Below the pieces are notes generated by a model. That model was not told the origin of the DNA. It saw nothing but the letters and a program-made list of their open reading frames with translations, and made no database searches. Positions 61,006 to 64,000 of a stretch of DNA of 64,000 bases are shown piece after piece. The stretch comes from Glebionis coronaria (Eukaryota > Streptophyta > Magnoliopsida > Asterales > Asteraceae). Made by a program: the position numbers and the translations under genes. Location: assembly GCA_025667525.1 (NCBI GenBank), contig CM046877.1, positions 299,022,364-299,086,363 of the forward strand, in the 5' to 3' direction. Position 1 is the first letter of the stretch. Each line of letters begins with the position of its first letter.

Positions 61006-61515
61006 GTTGTTAAGTCAAATTCAAGAGTTAACTGATCGAGGTTTTATTCGACCAAGTATATCAGCGTGGGGAGCTCCAGTCTTATTTGTCAAAAAGAGAG
61101 ATGGATCTCTTAGGATGTGTATCGATTATCGTAAGTTGAAGAAACTTACTTTAAAGGATCGTTACCCATTACCCAGAATCGACGATTTATTTGATCAACT
61201 TCTAGGATTGAGCGTATATTCGAAGATTGATTTACGTTTAGGTTATCATCAACTGAGAGTTACAGAAGACGATATTCCTAAAACTACTTTCAGGACGCGA
61301 TACGGACATTATGAATTTCAAGTGATGCCTTTTGGTTTTACTAATGCACCAGCTATTTTCATGGACCTCGTGAACCGAGTGTGTAAGCCTTACTTGGATA
61401 AATTTGTAATCGTGTTTATCGGTGATATACTTATCTACTCTTGTAATAGAGAAGAACATGACAAGCATCTTGGTATAACTCTCGAATTACTTAAGAAAGA
61501 GGAGTTGTATGCTAA
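61006..61515 (+). pseudogene. Element G: gypsy reverse transcriptase fragment
   Basis: An uninterrupted 170-codon piece of Ty3/gypsy RT with [46 protein letters not shown] and [19 protein letters not shown]. The catalytic FIDD is FIGD here (61415-61426), so the first Asp is lost. The upstream part was separated by element D at 61005, and the rest is cut by element H after LYAK at 61515. It is diverged from B at many residues, so it is a separate family member. Confidence 0.9.
61511..61515. repeat. Left flank of H (CTAAA), presumed target duplication
   Basis: Last five bases of G before H's LTR. The other copy would lie outside the window. Confidence 0.35.
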
Positions 61516-62405
61516 ATGTGGAATCCCAAATCTTGAGACTCAAACAGTCAAAACCGTTTATCTAGGATGATTAACATTCATATGAAGTAACATAGCGGAA
61601 TAGAAAGATAATCATGAACAAGATGTTCAACATAAAGGAAAGATTCCTAAAGGGTTTGTATTATTGATTAACACAAACCACTCTAGGTCTGTATACATTA
61701 AATCCCACACCTAGAGATCAAAGACACTGTAGGTTACATTGTAGTAGTATGAATGAATGAATAAACCTATGGTCTGGTGTTCCTTTTATAACTTAAGGAA
61801 CCCAGGGATACATGGAAACTAAATAAACTATTAATTGTGGAAACCTTGGTTTCGGGATCTTTGAAGCTACTAGGAATGCATCATATTCATATGATTATAT
61901 AATCAAAGCGGAATTAGAACATGACACATTAACAAGGTGTTTAGGGCACAAGAACATGAATTAAAACACAAGGATTGCTAATTATATTAATAATCAACAA
62001 TCACTAGACGTGTATACATTGAATCCCACATCTAGTCGACACACGCTTTAGGTTTACATTGTGAATGAACTTATGAAAAACCTAATAACCCTTGGTTCCT
62101 TTTATAGTGTAATGATTAGGGTTTTACAAGAGATAATATCAAGTAAATCTTCTATTTAAATAAACTTATGCAGAATATATCTTGCATGTTTATCTAAATA
62201 GAAGCTTCCATAAGCTTCTTTGTCTACGTTTCTAACAATGCTTACATTGTACATGACAATGCTTGGATTGTACATGACAATGCTTGCTTTGTCAACCTTG
62301 GATTTGCTCTTGTCAACGCTTAGATTGCTCTTGACAACGCTTAGAAAAAATCTTCATGTTTTCCTCGTTTTTGAGTTTCTGCCACATCAACTTTTTGACC
62401 CAACA
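61516..62405 (-). repeat. Element H, 3' LTR (890 bp)
   Basis: The + strand runs TGTGGAATCCC...TTTGACCCAACA; in element sense it begins TGTTGGGTC. It contains a diverged duplication of about 300 bp (61574-61800 against 61880-62110), each copy with a TATAAAAGG box (61792-61800 and 62098-62107). A roughly 20-bp repeat of the type GACAATGCTTG is at 62235-62345. Confidence 0.75.
62235..62345. repeat. Short tandem repeat around GACAATGCTTG, element H LTR
   Basis: About six units of 20-22 bp; later ones change to GACAACGCTTAG. Lies near the U3 start of the LTR in element sense. Confidence 0.7.
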
Positions 62406-62417
62406 ATCTTCCCCTAG
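62406..62417 (-). promoter_or_regulatory. Polypurine tract of element H
   Basis: In element sense CTAGGGGAAGAT, directly before the TGTTGGGTC LTR start. Confidence 0.7.
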
Positions 62418-63254
62418 TTGATGTTGGCAAAACTCTATGTGTATCTCTTGTAAATTGTACATGATCTTCAAATTGCTTCCCCTCAAATGTAGCATGTATG
62501 TCTTCCCCTTTTTGTCACATCAACAGGGAAGTAAACAATGTATGCAATCTTGAAGATTCTCCAAATGTAGCTCTATGTAATGATCTTGAAGAAAAATAAA
62601 TTAAGTATTCTTGATGTAGAAGTAGAATAACCCAAGCCTATGTTCCATGTCTTGTACTATCCATGTGATGAAGAACTTATACCAGATTGAAATAATATAA
62701 GTAGACCTCAATCCCTTGTCAATATTCTCATCCTTTGTGAGACACTGAGCACGATAATGTAACTCCTTCAAGTGTTATGATAAGCCTTCATCGCCAACCA
62801 TGTAAAGCACGAACAAGTTATCTTCAAACCTGCTGAAAATTTGAAGATATGATAGAACACAAACTCGCGAAAATCTTCTTCAATCATCAAACTTACCATA
62901 AGAATTCTTTCCCTTAAGCCAACACCTCTTTATGACGAATGTGAATGAAATAATATCTTCATACCATATGTAAAAGAACTTGATTGGATAACTCTTTCGC
63001 AAGGCTATCCCAATTACATAGTTTAAATATCCATCAAATTCCTACGAATAGTTGCTAACTCGCATTAAGATCATTAACCCCTTTTAAAAATATCCGAGCC
63101 ATAAATATCAACTTGATATTCTATATTAAAACGGAGATTCCATGTACCTTCGTGTGTAATTTCCTCCTTTTGTGTGCTAAAAACGTCTAATTTTCTCAAA
63201 CAGCAGTAATCCCTTTGTCATCCAATATCCTCTCTTATCCAACATCTCTATCAG

Positions 63255-63282
63255 ATGTATTGTCCGATATCGGACAATACAT
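63255..63282. repeat. Perfect 28-bp palindrome without loop
   Basis: ATGTATTGTCCGAT followed by its exact reverse complement. A related half, TATCGGACAT, recurs near 63304. Confidence 0.9.
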
Positions 63283-63339
63283 GTCAGCGTTTGAATTCTC
63301 ATATATCGGACATCATGTAACAACGCCTGTTCTGTCAGC

Positions 63340-63440
63340 GTTGATTTATTCCTTGTCAGCGTCAAGTATAAACATGCCAGCGTCTATCCTTCCTGTCAGC
63401 GTCTTATCCTTCCTGTCAGCGTCTTATCCTTCCTGTTATC
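63340..63440. repeat. Tandem repeat around CCTTCCTGTCAGCGTCTTAT
   Basis: Three close 20-bp units at 63388-63440, preceded by looser TGTCAGCGT copies from 63280. Confidence 0.8.
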
Positions 63441-64000
63441 GTTTAATTCAGTCTATGCCAAACAAGAATGTATCTTGTTCATACTTTGTGCACCTTAACT
63501 GTACAAACGTCTATACCATATATATCCAGCCCAACCTTTCTCGTCCAGCCATAAAACCCAAATAATAGGAAGATACAAAATCCATGTAAATTAGGAGAGA
63601 CATGCATCTCCTAAAATCAGCAAACTAAACGTTATGTCTATCCAAAGCATCACTTATTTGTTGTTGTATACAACCACAAGTTTCAATATATTCTCCACAA
63701 ATCATGGATAATAAATCTCGTTCATTTATAATGTATATCCCATAAACGTTTCCAAACTTATTGACTGTACTTGCACAGACAAACACGTGATGCCAATGAT
63801 TTCCATATCCTGAACGATCAAGTCACAATACCATCTGCTTTGATCTTCTCCACCATGACTGACGTGGCATCATGCAAATATCTTCATCACGTGATGTAAA
63901 CAGCAGTTTGCTTTCTCAATGAGTCACTGTCGATCATACAGTAACAAACAATGATCATGATAAAGATCAAATCATGATCAATCTTCAAGCAACCTCAAAC

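Larger units (their letters stand above)
61516..64000 (-). mobile_element. Element H: copia-like element, 3' end only
   Basis: Inserted within G's RT. The - strand order is 3' internal region (64000 to 62418), purine tract, then LTR (62405 to 61516). The rest lies right of the window. The internal part shows no pol motif over 1.6 kb, so H may also lack pol or have a long 3' tail. Confidence 0.75.
62418..64000 (-). other. Element H 3' internal region, unrecognised
   Basis: No reading frame of interest. Visible items are two more CTTCCCCT tracts (62468-62505), a perfect 28-bp palindrome (63255-63282) and a CAGCGTC-type tandem repeat (63340-63440). Confidence 0.5.

Noticed and set aside
63215..63565. 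A 116-residue gene on the + strand in H
   Set aside because: Runs across the CAGCGTC repeats and the palindrome; composition follows the repeats.

Overview
The window is intergenic heterochromatin-like DNA from a plant, almost certainly a eudicot. I see no host gene that I can support. Everything readable is LTR retrotransposon, nested several layers deep. Large AT-rich LTRs, plant-type Athila and Tekay polyproteins, and tRNA-Asp and initiator tRNA-Met primer sites all point to a plant. The gag of the copia-like element C resembles large TNT1-94-like families that are common in Asteraceae, so that family is a low-confidence guess.

I name the elements A to H. G is a Ty3/gypsy reverse transcriptase fragment (61006-61515, + strand). 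It is broken on its left by D and on its right by H. D is an old, decayed Tekay-type gypsy element on the - strand. Its pieces are 1-2330, 13488-15018, and its 5' LTR in three parts (15019-15625, 35139-35399, 59244-61005). A (2331-13482, +) is an Athila element inserted in D with a perfect 5-bp target duplication. B (15626-25225, +) is a Tekay chromovirus inserted in D's LTR; its 3' LTR is truncated. C (25226-35138, -) is a copia-like gag-only element sitting in B's truncated LTR. E (35400-59238, +) is an Athila-like gag-protease element without RT or integrase, inserted in D's LTR with duplication ATTAC. F (46468-58010, +) is a nearly intact Athila element inserted in E's 3' LTR with duplication ATGAT. 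H (61516 to the window end, -) is a copia-like element of which only the 3' LTR and 3' internal region are present. The deepest chains are G>D>B>C and G>D>E>F.

F is the freshest insertion: its LTRs differ at only about seven places by eye, and its polyprotein has one frameshift. A is also young but has three stops and three frameshifts. B has four stops and two frameshifts in pol. Its gag is notable for three apparent in-frame-restoring introns. E and C look like non-autonomous partners. E keeps the same LTR start, primer site, leader hairpin and 3' untranslated elements as the autonomous Athila copies, and replaces RT-integrase with an acidic domain.

Beyond the coding regions there is much shared RNA-level structure. 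This includes a covarying hairpin at the LTR start, hairpins just after the TATA box in three unrelated elements, and arrays built on TTCCG in the transcribed leaders of two superfamilies. Others are a hairpin presenting the primer site in C, a hairpin-bearing tandem array in C, paired hairpins after the pol stop, and four PPT-like tracts in each Athila 3' region. All divergence counts were made by eye.
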